Under the pieces are notes generated by a model, which was not told where the DNA came from, did not search any database, and saw only the letters and a list, made by a program, of their open reading frames with translations. Below, piece by piece: positions 32,880 to 41,134 of a DNA stretch of 64,000 nucleotides. The first letter of the stretch is position 1. Each line of letters starts with the position of its first letter. Source of the stretch: Candidatus Dojkabacteria bacterium (GTDB lineage: Bacteria; Patescibacteria; Dojkabacteria; SC72); assembly GCA_023229785.1 (NCBI GenBank), contig JALNYV010000005.1, positions 1 to 64,000 on the forward strand, given 5' to 3'. The position numbers were made by a program, and so were the translations under genes.

Positions 32880-32915
32880 GAAAATCCCTTAAATATTAAT
32901 ATTTAAGGGATTTTC
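32880..32915 (+). terminator. Perfect 36-bp palindrome, probable terminator
   Basis: The two 18-bp halves (32880-32897 and 32898-32915) are exact reverse complements. With a small central loop the stem includes AATCCCTT/AAGGGATT followed by TTTC. It lies between the nrdJ unit and the nucleotidase gene. Confidence 0.65.
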
Positions 32916-32941
32916 AATATCCCACTGTATAGGAATAAATT

Positions 32942-33475
32942 ATGAAATTAAATGAAATCAAGGACACTAACTCTTTGAAAAATATAAAGATTTTCTGTGA
33001 CTTAGATGGTTGTTTAACAGATTTTCCAAAATTTTGCAAGGAACACATTGGGATCATGCCTAGAGATATTGATACAGACAAAGCTCTTAAGAGGGATTTC
33101 TGGAAGAGAGTTAGGCGATGGATAGAGAATGGAAATAAGTTTTTTGAAGATATGGACCCTATGCCCGATGCACATATCCTTTGGGATTATATTAAAAAGT
33201 ATGATCCTACTGTATTAACAGCTATTGGATCAGCTTGTAAGGGAGCCTCTGGAGAAAAGTTGAGCTGGGTTAGGAAACATCTTGGAAGTAGAGCAGCATC
33301 AACAGCTATAATGGTTCAAACTTCAGCTGATAAAGCTCAATACGCAAAGCCTTATTGTGTTCTGATAGATGATAGGGAAAAATCTATTGATCCTTGGAGA
33401 GCTGCTGGTGGTATTGGTATTTTACATGTTAGTGCATTGGATACTGTTGCTCAATTGAAAAAATTAGGATTATGA
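32942..33475 (+). CDS. HAD-family hydrolase, nucleotidase-like
   Basis: The 177-residue protein has the HAD signature FCDLDGCLTDF (about 18-28), then LTAIGSA, KLSWVRKHLG and VLIDDREKSIDPWRAAGG, the pattern of phage 5'(3')-deoxyribonucleotidases and relatives. It would dephosphorylate nucleotides, which fits its place after ribonucleotide reductase. Its first residues, MKLNEI, are the same as the leader of several repeat proteins, although the rest is unrelated. The 3' end overlaps the convergent repeat-protein gene by 6 nt. Confidence 0.75.
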   Translation: MKLNEIKDTNSLKNIKIFCDLDGCLTDFPKFCKEHIGIMPRDIDTDKALKRDFWKRVRRWIENGNKFFEDMDPMPDAHILWDYIKKYDPTVLTAIGSACKGASGEKLSWVRKHLGSRAASTAIMVQTSADKAQYAKPYCVLIDDREKSIDPWRAAGGIGILHVSALDTVAQLKKLGL

Positions 33476-33865
33476 TTCTCTCATTGCTTCGCCATATCTA
33501 AGCCATTTTTTCATTAATATTGTGTTATTAGCAAACTGCTTTTTTACAAAATTATCATATATTGTTTGACTCTCAATGAATTCCTGGTTTTTAAGAGCTA
33601 CTAGCAATACTTTCTGGGTTGGATTTTTGATACAAACAATATTATGAACACGGAGGTTTACAACTTTTAATTGAACTGATTCGAGTGGATTTTTGATATA
33701 TTTAATTACATACCCACGATCAATAACAGCTGCTAGTTGAACAGCTTCTGATGGATTATCAATTTTCTCTATGTTAACACCATTTCTTCTAACCATAGCA
33801 ATCTGTTCTTTTTCAGATTTTAGATTCCAATCAACTGGTTGTTTGGCTATTTCATTTAATTTCAT
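33470..33865 (-). CDS. DUF4116-like repeat protein, paralogue 6
   Basis: The 131-residue copy has leader MKLNEIAKQ, linker DWNLKSEKEQ, units NPSEAVQLAAV, NPLESVQLKVV and NPTQKVLLVAL, and tail FANNTILMKKWLRYGEAMR. AAGGAG precedes the ATG, and a GATAAATA late box lies 25 bp upstream. It is a single-gene unit between the nucleotidase and an IS605-like element, showing that copies can move independently of any operon. Confidence 0.8.
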   Translation of the reverse strand: MKLNEIAKQPVDWNLKSEKEQIAMVRRNGVNIEKIDNPSEAVQLAAVIDRGYVIKYIKNPLESVQLKVVNLRVHNIVCIKNPTQKVLLVALKNQEFIESQTIYDNFVKKQFANNTILMKKWLRYGEAMRES

Positions 33866-33889
33866 ATTATAATCTCCTTTGTATTAAGG

Positions 33890-33897
33890 TATTTATC
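33890..33897 (-). promoter_or_regulatory. T4-type late promoter
   Basis: GATAAATA on the - strand, 25 bp before the ATG at 33865. Confidence 0.55.
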
Positions 33898-33904
33898 TAA
33901 ATCA

Positions 33905-34192
33905 ACCAAGGAACACCCCCAGTTTCAGCTGGGGGTGTTCCTTGGTAATATTTGCCCCCTCAATATTAATCATAAATAATAACATACCCTGGGAACTAGG
34001 GAAATTAACGGATATAGAGATAATGTGAGTCCTGTCAGGTTTTAGTGGTTGTGTTATATCAAAACACATAAAAGCCTGAGTTAACTCAGGCTTTGTGATA
34101 ACCAAACATATACCTGATGGGCAGTATCGTTGAAATATCAAAATTCCGGTCGTTGGACCGGAAACCCCTTGCTTTAGCTGGGGGGTTGTTCA
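33905..34192 (+). mobile_element. Possible non-autonomous IS200/IS605-type element (palindrome-bounded)
   Basis: The left boundary is an 18-bp perfect hairpin (33905-33946, 6-nt loop). The right boundary has an 8-bp hairpin (34144-34163) and a GAAACCCC...CTTTAG...GGGG...GTTCA hairpin (34161-34192), which resembles right ends of IS200/IS605 elements. No transposase is inside. The right end adjoins the homing endonuclease whose reading frame runs into it, adding about 35 foreign-looking residues, as expected for an insertion at its 3' end. The identification rests on remembered end structure. Confidence 0.4.
34071..34094. terminator. 24-bp perfect palindrome, possible bidirectional terminator
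   Basis: AAAGCCTGAGTT and its exact reverse complement adjoin at 34071-34094. As RNA it gives a GC-rich stem flanked by A and U runs in both directions. It lies inside the putative mobile element and overlaps the end of the endonuclease frame. Confidence 0.55.
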
Positions 34193-35465
34193 TATTATTG
34201 AAGTCAGACTCCCACACAGTGATAAGATTATATCCTAACTCTTTAATCTTATTTTCTCTGATTATAGTAGCTGTGTATAATTCACCCATAGTTTTACTAT
34301 TGATTTGGTTTATAAATTCAGGTTCATACACTTTAGGATTCCCATGCCAATAATCACCATAAAATTCATATATTGTGTTTGTTTCCCTACAGAAGCCATC
34401 TGCATGACAGGGTGTCCTTGGAATGCTATATTCCCCACCATTAAGAGCGTGTTGGATGTGGAGGTTTTCTTTTTCTATTATTGATTCTAACCAGCCTATA
34501 CAAGCATAAGAGTATGAATAATTATATTTAATTGTAATTTCATGCTTGTGTAGATAATTTAGCACAGTGGTAGTACCTAGCCCCAACTCAACAGCAAGCC
34601 CCTCTGCTGTTTTACCTTGATTTATATATTGATCAAATAACCAATGGTAATCTGTTAACTGTGGGAGAAGGTTGATTATATGGGAGTTCTTAATATAATT
34701 TGGATTATCAACTCCAAAATTTTCTAAACAAGTTTTTTTGATTTTTTCTTTTATTAATGCAGATTTTCTTGGATTATCAACACCATATTTCCACAAACAT
34801 GTTAGCATTGTACTGTCTCTTACTTGTTTGTTTTGTTGAGGATGTCCACCAAATCTTTTTAAATTTGTTTGCTTGGTTTTTTCCTGTATATGTTCAGATT
34901 GCATAGCAAAATCAACACCATATCTTTCATTCATGGTTTGTTTGATTTTAATCCTCAATGTGTCCGCCTTCCACGGGTGACTGACTCCATATTTAGTATA
35001 CCAAGTGTTGTTTTTCTTTTCAATTACTTTAGGAACTAAAGTAGTAAATTCATATCCATACCTATTTAGGTTGGTTTGCTTTTGTTTTTCTTGGAATTCT
35101 TTAACTTGAAACGAATTCTCCACCCCATATCTTTCTAAATTTGTTTGGATTCTTCTTTCCTTTTGTTTCTCATAATTAGAGTGTTGTTTCTTTTTTAAAT
35201 TAACAATATGATCCATTCCTGGACATTTTCTATTTCCACAATATATTTTATATTGTTTGTGTGCTTGATCCCAAGACACAGGGGATTGGCAGATTTTACA
35301 AAGTGGCATTTGTTGGGTGTCATTGATGACATGCCACAATCTTTGTGATAATACAGCAGATTGTGGTAGGAATTGAGTTTGAACTTTTAGTTCTGCAATC
35401 TTATCTTTATGGCTAGAAAGTTTCCTAGCATCTATAAGCCAAGTTAAAGCATCTTCTATTGTCAT
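34086..35465 (-). CDS. Homing endonuclease: RYGV repeats, HTH and Vsr-like domain
   Basis: The 459-residue protein has an N-terminal CxxC...C...C zinc motif (CKICQSPVSW, YCGNRKCPG) and six to seven ~28-residue units of the form KQTNLERYGVENxxQ. A helix-turn-helix (TAEGLAVELGLGTTTVLNYL) precedes the Vsr-like domain (DGFC, TIYEFYGDYWHGNP, VWESDF). Relatives stop just after WESDFxx; here the frame runs on for about 40 residues through the adjacent mobile-element-like sequence. A hairpin hides its ribosome-binding site. It lies next to the tail-tube gene. Confidence 0.85.
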   Translation of the reverse strand: MTIEDALTWLIDARKLSSHKDKIAELKVQTQFLPQSAVLSQRLWHVINDTQQMPLCKICQSPVSWDQAHKQYKIYCGNRKCPGMDHIVNLKKKQHSNYEKQKERRIQTNLERYGVENSFQVKEFQEKQKQTNLNRYGYEFTTLVPKVIEKKNNTWYTKYGVSHPWKADTLRIKIKQTMNERYGVDFAMQSEHIQEKTKQTNLKRFGGHPQQNKQVRDSTMLTCLWKYGVDNPRKSALIKEKIKKTCLENFGVDNPNYIKNSHIINLLPQLTDYHWLFDQYINQGKTAEGLAVELGLGTTTVLNYLHKHEITIKYNYSYSYACIGWLESIIEKENLHIQHALNGGEYSIPRTPCHADGFCRETNTIYEFYGDYWHGNPKVYEPEFINQINSKTMGELYTATIIRENKIKELGYNLITVWESDFNNMNNPPAKARGFRSNDRNFDISTILPIRYMFGYHKA

Positions 35466-35468
35466 ATA

Positions 35469-35522
35469 AAAATATCTCCTTTAAAAAGGAGATATTTTAT
35501 ATTAATTATAACACACAGTCAA
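35469..35522 (-). promoter_or_regulatory. Promoter embedded in RBS-sequestering hairpin
   Basis: On the - strand TTGACT (35517-35522), 17 bp, TAAAAT (35494-35499). The -10 box overlaps the first arm of a 14-bp hairpin (35485-35498 with 35469-35482); the second arm contains the endonuclease's AAAGGAG. RNA started here begins near the end of the first arm and should leave the site free. Confidence 0.7.
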
Positions 35523-35525
35523 CAA

Positions 35526-36113
35526 TTATATTTTACCTGCACCGCCAGTAGCAATTCCAGGACCTTGTTGATAGCCCCCGATGAATTGGCGGGCATGATC
35601 GAAGCTGATGGTAAGAGAAATTTCAACAGGATCACCTGTTTCATATGCTAACTCACCCCAATCTACATCTTCCAACCAACATCCTTCCACCGTCCATTTC
35701 TCAATAACAGTATCATTTCCATCTAATTGGTCTAAATAAACAACAAACTTATATAATGATCCTTCACCAGCTGCTGCCAACCATTGGCCCTCAGCCCCAA
35801 CCAACCACTGTTGTTTCTGTAGTTGAGCTTGAATAACTTTAGCAGCTGTGCCAGATACATCAGCTTGCACAGTCAAATTCATTGTTTCCCAGGAGTGTTT
35901 CGCTGCAATATATGCTACTGAGTTATATCTGTGCAGTGATACTTTTTCAAATTTTAAATGTGGTCTATTAACTTTGATAGCTTGCATCGATACTGGTTGA
36001 CTATCCACACCACCACCCATGTTCGCCATGGTAATTCTCCACCTATTTTTTTGCATGGGATGCAATATACCTGAACCTACACCTGGTATCCCAATATCGT
36101 TAATAGTACTCAT
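35526..36113 (-). CDS. 19: Tail tube protein (T4 gp19-like)
   Basis: The 195-residue protein has the features of myovirus tail tube subunits: an N-terminal HPMQKNRWRITMANMGGG stretch, a central strand pattern, and the closing VEISLTISFDHARQF, close to the usual end of gp19-like proteins (T4 gp19 is 163 residues). AAGGAG lies before the ATG. In T4 the tube and sheath genes adjoin; here two homing endonucleases and a repeat protein separate it from the sheath gene at 39276. An AATAAATA late-like box lies at 36165-36172. Confidence 0.8.
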   Translation of the reverse strand: MSTINDIGIPGVGSGILHPMQKNRWRITMANMGGGVDSQPVSMQAIKVNRPHLKFEKVSLHRYNSVAYIAAKHSWETMNLTVQADVSGTAAKVIQAQLQKQQWLVGAEGQWLAAAGEGSLYKFVVYLDQLDGNDTVIEKWTVEGCWLEDVDWGELAYETGDPVEISLTISFDHARQFIGGYQQGPGIATGGAGKI

Positions 36114-36133
36114 TCGTATTCTCCTTAAATTTG

Positions 36134-36162
36134 TTGATTTAACAGTTGTTTTGTTGTATGAT
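36134..36162 (+). promoter_or_regulatory. Early promoter for homing endonuclease
   Basis: TTGATT (36134-36139), 17 bp, TATGAT (36157-36162), 26 bp before the ATG at 36189. A late-like box for the divergent tail tube gene (AATAAATA on the - strand, 36165-36172) directly follows, so the two promoters are back to back. Confidence 0.55.
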
Positions 36163-36188
36163 ACTATTTATTTAAAGTGGAATGAATT

Positions 36189-37664
36189 ATGAGTTTTTTC
36201 GAAATTATAGACGCTGAACTACTAGATAGGATGAGATGTTTGGATATTTTATCCCAAGAAAATAAGTTATCAAAAAAATCATATTACATTCTAGTAAAAT
36301 ATCCAGACTTATTGGCTGATATTCAAAACCGTACTGATTTTATATTGGGAGATATGAAACAAACCATAAGAGAGCGATTATATTGTATCAAGACCCATAC
36401 AACTGCACCAAAAAATTGTATAGTGTGTGGCAAGAAAGTTGAGTTTCGTGGAAATGGTACTCAAGTAGGATATCCTGACTCATGCTCTCAACAATGTGGT
36501 CATATTAGTCCAAAGAAAACAGAACGTAGAATTGAAACATCTCTTTTGTCATATGGAACAAAATTCCCACAACAACACGATAGTGTAAAAATAAAAACTA
36601 GTCTAACTAACATGACCAGATACAACAGAACACACAAAAACCAAAACCACATAGATGACAATACCTACTCTCTTTTATTATCAAAAGACTGGTTAGAGGA
36701 TCAACACCACACTCAACACAAAACCTTAAGCACTATAGCTAATGAATTAAGTGTAGATATTACCACCATTCAAAGACACCTCACCAAACATAATTTGTGC
36801 GTCAAACATTTCTATAAATCTACCCAAGAGATAGAGCTACTACAGGTTTTTGATAATCTAAAAATTTACACAGAATGTAACACCAGAACCATAATACCAC
36901 CATTTGAATTGGATATTTATGTTCCAGAACATAAATTAGCTGTTGAATATTGTGGTTTGTATTGGCATAGCGAGCAACAAGGTAAAGGTAGACACTATCA
37001 TTCTTTAAAATACAACAGATGCAAGGATATAGGAATAAGGTTAATCACCATATTTAGTGATGAGTGGGAACAACAACCAGATTTAGTTACACAGAAGATT
37101 CAGTCTATAGTGGGGCAAGATCAAAGAGACAGGATATTTGCCAGAAAATGTACAGTGTTAGGAAATGTAATTGCCAAATCGCAATTTTTTAACAATCATC
37201 ACATACAAGGTGATGGCCCTGGTTCTATAAATATCGGACTAAATTATAATAACACACTAGTTGCTTGTATGTCATTCATTAAACAAAAAAATGATGTTTT
37301 TGTTTTGAATAGATACGCTACAAGTAGCCACACAATTGGTGGCTTTAGTAAACTACTAAATTATTTTAAGAAAAATTACAAATGGAATCAGATCGTGAGC
37401 TTTGCTGACTTGCGGTGGAGTGATGGTGATTTATATGAAAAGAATGGTTTTTGTTTGGATAAGATATTACCACCCGATTATTGTTATAGTCCATCAGGTC
37501 ACAATAGAGTTCATAAATTTAATTATCGTAGACAATTTTTACCCAAATTATTAAAAAAGTTTGATCCACTATTAAGTGAAACTCAAAATTGTGATGTTAA
37601 TAACATCTTACGCATATGGGATTGTGGTAAGTTGCGTTATGTGTTGAATAATATAAATATATAA
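36189..37664 (+). CDS. Homing endonuclease: Vsr-like nuclease plus acetyltransferase-like domain
   Basis: The 491-residue protein has a four-Cys zinc motif (CIVCGKKV...CSQQCG), a short RIETSLLSYG repeat and an HTH (STIANELSVDITTIQRHL). A Vsr-like nuclease core follows (FELDIYVPEHKLAVEYCGLYWHSE, RLITIFSDEW). The final ~190 residues contain ARKCTV, FFNNHHIQG, LVACMSF, FADLRWSDGDLYEKNGF and end with RIWDCG; the pattern recalls GNAT acetyltransferases and Hef-type phage endonucleases. It has its own early promoter and reads against the tail genes. Confidence 0.82.
   Translation: MSFFEIIDAELLDRMRCLDILSQENKLSKKSYYILVKYPDLLADIQNRTDFILGDMKQTIRERLYCIKTHTTAPKNCIVCGKKVEFRGNGTQVGYPDSCSQQCGHISPKKTERRIETSLLSYGTKFPQQHDSVKIKTSLTNMTRYNRTHKNQNHIDDNTYSLLLSKDWLEDQHHTQHKTLSTIANELSVDITTIQRHLTKHNLCVKHFYKSTQEIELLQVFDNLKIYTECNTRTIIPPFELDIYVPEHKLAVEYCGLYWHSEQQGKGRHYHSLKYNRCKDIGIRLITIFSDEWEQQPDLVTQKIQSIVGQDQRDRIFARKCTVLGNVIAKSQFFNNHHIQGDGPGSINIGLNYNNTLVACMSFIKQKNDVFVLNRYATSSHTIGGFSKLLNYFKKNYKWNQIVSFADLRWSDGDLYEKNGFCLDKILPPDYCYSPSGHNRVHKFNYRRQFLPKLLKKFDPLLSETQNCDVNNILRIWDCGKLRYVLNNINI
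37652..37659 (+). promoter_or_regulatory. T4-type late promoter (exact consensus)
   Basis: TATAAATA lies 22 bp before the ATG at 37682 and overlaps the last codons of the endonuclease. The leader after it matches that of the 7566 paralogue. Confidence 0.65.
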
Positions 37665-37681
37665 TACACTGGAATTATTAT

Positions 37682-38014
37682 ATGAAATTAAAAGAATTAT
37701 TAGAAAGCTCTACAAACAATAAAACCATACGTAAAGAGAAAGAAGCTCTAGCAGATGTTAATAAATGGGGGCCAGCCATTCAATTTATTGATAATCCATC
37801 AGAAGCTGTTAAATTAGCAGCGGTTACACAAAGGGGCTTTGCTGTGGTATTTATTAAAAATCCAACACAATTAGTTATATCAACAGCTCTAAAAGAGCCA
37901 GTATTTATTGGAATGCAACATAGGTATGAACGATTTATTAAAGAATATTTTGCTGATAATACACTATTAATGAAAAAGTGGCTTAGATATGGTGAAGCAA
38001 TGAGGAACTCATAA
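37682..38014 (+). CDS. DUF4116-like repeat protein, paralogue 7 (short)
   Basis: The 110-residue copy starts MKLKELLESSTN, in which LLE would fit a prohead-protease site. It keeps one full unit (NPSEAVKLAAV) and the modified NPTQLVISTAL unit, and ends FADNTLLMKKWLRYGEAMR. It has its own exact late promoter. It follows a homing endonuclease directly, as do several copies. Confidence 0.78.
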   Translation: MKLKELLESSTNNKTIRKEKEALADVNKWGPAIQFIDNPSEAVKLAAVTQRGFAVVFIKNPTQLVISTALKEPVFIGMQHRYERFIKEYFADNTLLMKKWLRYGEAMRNS

Positions 38015-38057
38015 TTTATTACACAGAGCTTTTTAATTTGATTGCAACAGATATTTA

Positions 38058-39185
38058 TTAAGCTGTATATTTTTCAATGATTTTAAATAATTTAACATCT
38101 TCTAATATAGAAGCACTTAAGCATTCTGTTTTTCCGCCAAAATCTAGGGTGGGAATATACTGATGATTCTTATACGTTTTTAGAATTTCTTGTTCTAAAT
38201 TATATGCGTTGTATATTGTGGTTTCAAACTCAAACAATATTTCAAAATCATAAGGTTCTGATAATAATCTTTGGTGGGCTGTTCTATTTGTAATTCCAAC
38301 CTTTATAAATTGTTCTGTGTCATTGACTAATGCGATGTATAATATACCAGATTGATCCTTAAGTTTTGGATTTTGCTCAAAGAATGCATCTGAATAATAT
38401 CCATATTGAGGAGGGTAGCAAGTTGGACAATATTCACCATTGTATAAACTGTATCTATATGGAACCAATACACTAGCAGTTCTTGAGAAACTAGTGCCAC
38501 ACACAGAACAATGAATATCAAAATTGTACCCATCTTTAGTTTGTGTTGTTAACCTAAACTGCTGCAGATGATGATTTTTAATATTGCAACTTTCTATTGT
38601 TCTTATTTTGTTTCTTTCTATAGAGAGAGCTCTCAATTTTTCTCTAGTGTGATTTGATATATTTGACGGTTTTCCTTTGTTTAATGTAGAGTGATGAATC
38701 CAACCAATATCACTTTTTTGCTGAATGGTGTGTCGTCTCTTATGCTTACTTTCTTCACTATATGTTCTACTCTGCACCAATGCAGTGTTACTTATTTTTT
38801 GTTTTACTTCATCAGACCAGTGATTTCCAATGTTCCAGTGAATAATCTCCCCACTAGCATATTGTTCTTTTTTGAATTCAGACAAATGTTTGTTTTGCTC
38901 TTCTGTTCTTGGAATGTCTTTGTTCCAGGCTTCCTTAGGGTTAGCTTCTTTTGTTTCTCTAATTTTCTGCTTCACTTCTTCTGTTCTTGGGATCCCTTTT
39001 CGCGAAGCATTGCAAATCACACCTGCTGCTTTTTTTCGTTGAATAGCAGCTTCAGAACTAGTGGGATAATTAGGATATTGCTGTTTATATTCAGCTAATG
39101 ACAAATTATGTTTTGCCAAATGTCTCCAGGTTATGGATTTCATTGATTCCTGACAAATAGCACACTGAATTAACTCTTGACACAT
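38058..39185 (-). CDS. Homing endonuclease: zinc finger, NUMOD3-like repeats and GIY-YIG-like domain
   Basis: The 375-residue protein opens with a CAICQESMKSITWRHLAKHN zinc finger. Several NUMOD3-type units (GIPRTEEVKQKIRETK, WSDEVKQKISNTA, NHTREKLRALS) follow, then a second zinc motif (CSVCGTSF...CPTC). The C-terminal ~100 residues contain GILYIALVNDTEQFIKVGIT and a later NAYNLEQEIL, the arrangement of GIY-YIG/T5orf172-type domains. It sits next to the tail sheath gene. A long-loop hairpin carrying promoter elements covers its ribosome-binding site. Confidence 0.78.
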   Translation of the reverse strand: MCQELIQCAICQESMKSITWRHLAKHNLSLAEYKQQYPNYPTSSEAAIQRKKAAGVICNASRKGIPRTEEVKQKIRETKEANPKEAWNKDIPRTEEQNKHLSEFKKEQYASGEIIHWNIGNHWSDEVKQKISNTALVQSRTYSEESKHKRRHTIQQKSDIGWIHHSTLNKGKPSNISNHTREKLRALSIERNKIRTIESCNIKNHHLQQFRLTTQTKDGYNFDIHCSVCGTSFSRTASVLVPYRYSLYNGEYCPTCYPPQYGYYSDAFFEQNPKLKDQSGILYIALVNDTEQFIKVGITNRTAHQRLLSEPYDFEILFEFETTIYNAYNLEQEILKTYKNHQYIPTLDFGGKTECLSASILEDVKLFKIIEKYTA

Positions 39186-39187
39186 AA

Positions 39188-39245
39188 AAATACCCCTGGT
39201 TTTAAAATATTATTCTATTATACAGGGGTATTTATGATATTGCAA
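39188..39245 (-). promoter_or_regulatory. Promoters inside an RBS-sequestering hairpin
   Basis: An 11-bp stem (39188-39198 with 39223-39233, 24-nt loop) pairs the endonuclease's AGGGG ribosome-binding site. TATAAT (39217-39222) lies in the loop with TTGCAA 17 bp upstream (39240-39245). A late-type CATAAATA (39229-39236) overlaps the first arm. RNA started at TATAAT would lack the first arm. Confidence 0.65.
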
Positions 39246-39275
39246 CGATGTTGCTCTAAAACTTGTTAATTTTTA

Positions 39276-41006
39276 TTATGCTGTTAATGAAGCACCAGTA
39301 TTAACCACCCGAATTGGTATGTATATGAATTCAGCAGCCTTGACAGGTTTTAGTGCAATGTCACAATACATCTCATTTCTATCTATTCTATCTGGTGTAT
39401 TGTTAGAATCATCACAAACGGAGGCAAAATCATAGAGCCCACGTTTCACCAAAATATCTCCCAAAAATGCATCCACAACAGCTTTTAAATTATCACGGGT
39501 TAATTGATCGTTTGGTTCAAATACAAAAGACATTGTATTTTTTCTCAATGATCTCTTGATATACATAAGCAATCTTATAACATTAATACGATCCAGAGCA
39601 GAAGCATCCGGAGCAGATGTTTTTTGTCCCCACATTATAATTCCACGACCTGGGAAGAATACTATAGGATTAATATTTGTAAAATATTTATATAAATTAT
39701 TGCGTTGTCCTAGATTTAATGCAACTGGATTAAATAGAGTTGCAGATCCAAGCGTACCAGAAACATATCCAACATTATCTATACTTGTTACAACACCTCT
39801 GCGAGTTCCAGCTGGTGCAAACCAAAGCTCTGCAACATTATCACTGTAGGTGATTGTTCTTAATGCTGTTCCAGATGCTGCTACACACACATTTACACCA
39901 TCCAAATTAGAAGCTAAGCAAGGTGGATAATAATAAGCAGCGTTATGACTTGTTCTACGTGCAACAGTTGCAGACCAAGTAACAACATCTTCTGGAGATA
40001 AATTCATTGGTGTATCAGCAACTACCATAGCTTCTTCTTGAATGTCAGCAGACAGAGTTAATAATTCATCAATAACTTCATAATAACCAGGGCAAAGAAT
40101 TAAGTTGAATTCATATGTTTCAGATCGTATGTCGGTGTTGCTATTAATTGCAGCTTGTAGTGCTGTTACTATCGCTGCTCTTCTAGCAGCATCATTTGAT
40201 CCCAAGCTTGTTTCATTTAAAAATTCAACAGTATACTTAAAATCATCTGTGGAATCAAGTAGTGTGTTGCCAGCTTCTAGTGGTGTCCACTCGGTTGGAA
40301 TTACTCCACCCTGAGAGTTTGCTACCCAAGCTAGAGCATTACCAGTCAACCCCAAGAATGTAGAAGTGGAGGCATTACCATAACCATTTGCAAAAACATC
40401 CAGAGGCAAAGCTGTATGATCTGCTGTGAAGCTAGTGTTGCTGTGAGAGAATGAAAAAGATTGCCATATGGGTAGTGTAGCCGATGCAGCTAATGATAAC
40501 ATAATAGTTTGGTTAACTGTGGTTTTGTAATTTATGTTATTGGGAGCATATCCATTGGTGGTATTATATTCATTCAAATAAGTGGTTACTAAATTTTCTA
40601 ACACATAAGCAGCTTCTTGCATCTTAACATCCCAAGCAGATCTTATAGCGGTTAAGTCATCATTCAAATTCACATTTGCGCGAATAACATATGCTAAATT
40701 ACCAAGACCTAAGAATTGATTAAGAGCAAAAACCCCATATTCATTTCTTGCATCACCATGCAATTGATTATTGCCAGAATCTGTTAAAAATTTAGGTATG
40801 CCGTACAACTGAGTACTTTGCAACAAGCTAGTTACTGTTCTAATTACATTAGATTCGTGTGTTCCCGCAGCTGGTGTTACACCATCTGGACGCAATTTCT
40901 CATCAGCTGTAGCTATAAAAAAAAGTGGTACTGTGGTGGCACTTGCTGGTATAAAGAACGACTCATCTGTGATTGTTACTGAGACTCCTGGGCTAATTAA
41001 ATTCAT
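39276..41006 (-). CDS. 18: Tail sheath protein (T4 gp18-like)
   Basis: The 576-residue protein starts ISPGVSVTITDESFF, the usual sheath opening, and ends with the conserved attachment region GRGIIMWGQKTSAPDASALDRINVIRLLMYIKRSL...VCDDSNNTPDRIDRNEM...PIRVV. Subunits form the contractile sheath around the tail tube. T4 gp18 is 659 residues. An exact late promoter lies 42 bp upstream and AGGAG precedes the ATG. Homing endonucleases flank it on both sides. Confidence 0.95.
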   Translation of the reverse strand: MNLISPGVSVTITDESFFIPASATTVPLFFIATADEKLRPDGVTPAAGTHESNVIRTVTSLLQSTQLYGIPKFLTDSGNNQLHGDARNEYGVFALNQFLGLGNLAYVIRANVNLNDDLTAIRSAWDVKMQEAAYVLENLVTTYLNEYNTTNGYAPNNINYKTTVNQTIMLSLAASATLPIWQSFSFSHSNTSFTADHTALPLDVFANGYGNASTSTFLGLTGNALAWVANSQGGVIPTEWTPLEAGNTLLDSTDDFKYTVEFLNETSLGSNDAARRAAIVTALQAAINSNTDIRSETYEFNLILCPGYYEVIDELLTLSADIQEEAMVVADTPMNLSPEDVVTWSATVARRTSHNAAYYYPPCLASNLDGVNVCVAASGTALRTITYSDNVAELWFAPAGTRRGVVTSIDNVGYVSGTLGSATLFNPVALNLGQRNNLYKYFTNINPIVFFPGRGIIMWGQKTSAPDASALDRINVIRLLMYIKRSLRKNTMSFVFEPNDQLTRDNLKAVVDAFLGDILVKRGLYDFASVCDDSNNTPDRIDRNEMYCDIALKPVKAAEFIYIPIRVVNTGASLTA

Positions 41007-41047
41007 TGCATTACTCCTATATTAAATGTTTTGCATATTGATGTAGT

Positions 41048-41055
41048 TATTTATA
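41048..41055 (-). promoter_or_regulatory. T4-type late promoter for tail sheath (exact consensus)
   Basis: TATAAATA on the - strand, 42 bp before the gp18 ATG. Confidence 0.65.
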
Positions 41056-41074
41056 AAAAGGTTCCTAATTATAG

Positions 41075-41103
41075 TTGACTTCTATAAATACAAAAGGTAT
41101 AAT
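41075..41103 (+). promoter_or_regulatory. Consensus early promoter (with a late box in the spacer)
   Basis: TTGACT (41075-41080), 17 bp, TATAAT (41098-41103), about 31 bp before the ATG at 41135. The spacer also holds an exact late box TATAAATA (41083-41090), so the endonuclease remnant could be transcribed early and late. Confidence 0.65.
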
Positions 41104-41134
41104 ATATGCTATAGTCTAAACAAAAAGGAAAATT

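Noticed and set aside
32857..32885. TTGACT followed by TATAAT before the 36-bp palindrome
   Set aside because: The spacing is only 10 bp, and at 17 bp there is no -10 box.
33902..34141. 79-codon - strand ORF
   Set aside because: It lies wholly in the hairpin-rich, element-like region, has no ribosome-binding site and no protein-like pattern.
34117..34353. 78-codon + strand ORF reading out of the IS605-like region
   Set aside because: It overlaps the endonuclease's conserved C-terminal codons on the other strand; no TnpB-like motif is seen.
39237..39275. Small GCAAC/GTTGC hairpin after the tail sheath gene
   Set aside because: Only a 5-bp stem without a following T-run; too weak to call a terminator.
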